Shown here in pieces: positions 57,743 through 58,000 of a DNA stretch of 58,000 nt. The first letter of the stretch is position 1, and each line of letters opens with the position of its first letter. The DNA is from Adiantum capillus-veneris. Its lineage: Eukaryota; Streptophyta; Polypodiopsida; Polypodiales; Pteridaceae. The stretch is from assembly GCA_014529385.2 (NCBI GenBank), contig CM043945.1, positions 93,140,112 through 93,198,111 on the forward strand. The letters run 5' to 3'. Below the pieces are notes generated by a model. It was not told the DNA's origin and made no database searches. It saw only the letters and a list, made by a program, of their open reading frames with translations. Both the position numbers and the translations under genes were made by a program.

Positions 57743-58000
57743 TCCTCCACCAAACAAGATGAAATTTTCTAGTTTGCTTCTTGTGAGTTTGGTAACCCTT
57801 TTTGCACCAAATTTAGGGTTTTGATCAGCTTTCAAGCTATGACCATCAAATTTCCCAATTTTCAGAGATATGGTCTCGTTTACCAAAATATGGTATTTGA
57901 CAAATTTTTCCATGAACCTTTTAGCCCAATTTGATGGTAATGGTTGTTACTTGGCCTACTCTTAAGTGCTGAAATAAATCTAAGAACAAAAACATACCAA
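57743..58000. other. Window end, no gene seen
   Basis: AT-rich sequence, probably a continuation of the degenerate array. Nothing else was recognised. Confidence 0.4.

Overview
The window is nuclear DNA of a land plant with a large, repeat-rich genome. There is no sign of bacterial, organellar or viral-genome organisation. The evidence is spliced genes with GT-AG (and one GC-AG) introns, plant-type Ty1/copia and Ty3/gypsy elements with tRNA primer-binding sites, tRNA-like SINE heads, and very long TG, CT and GA microsatellites. A Penelope-like reverse transcriptase relic and the low gene density would suit a fern, lycophyte or gymnosperm better than a typical flowering plant. That taxonomic guess is an inference.

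Layout. 0-3.3 kb: gene-free DNA with small degenerate tandem duplications, ending in a 156-bp TG tract. 3.4-6.65 kb, minus strand: a decayed Penelope-like element, with a reverse transcriptase half and an upstream reading frame of about 370 codons that I cannot assign. 8494-13657, plus strand: a structurally complete copia element (227-bp LTRs, 5-bp target duplication TGAAC, Met-tRNA PBS, PPT) whose gag-pol is broken by stops and frameshifts. 13.8-25.3 kb: microsatellites, a GC-rich palindrome-dense patch and dispersed or tandem repeats. 25.5-28.8 kb, plus strand: fragments of an unrecognised, decayed, intron-bearing gene.

From about 29.4 to 46.7 kb lies a nested transposon complex. A gypsy element (plus strand) has a 5' LTR with a duplicated TATA promoter, an Asp-tRNA-like PBS, gag/protease, RT, RNase H and the integrase zinc finger. 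It is split inside its protease region by a second copy of the same copia family in the opposite orientation (32980-43643). That copia is split twice more: by a 2276-bp TG...CA sequence with 4-bp target duplications inside integrase (39049-41324), and by about 3.5 kb of unclassified DNA inside RNase H (about 33690-37170).

The one convincing intact host gene is on the minus strand at 52751-49862. It has four exons and encodes about 609 residues, with two B-box-like zinc fingers at the N terminus and a DUF2786-like region following. One intron appears to use a GC donor. Two tRNA-like SINE heads lie just upstream of its start. The window closes with more CT tracts and a truncated chromovirus-like gypsy remnant (minus strand, 55.9-57.3 kb).

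The most unusual recurring structure is a set of near-perfect 20-22 bp palindromes repeated in degenerate repeat arrays at three separate places (30.9-31.5, 34.28-34.53 and 57.2-57.7 kb), each with its own palindrome. At least two of the three lie next to gypsy gag regions.
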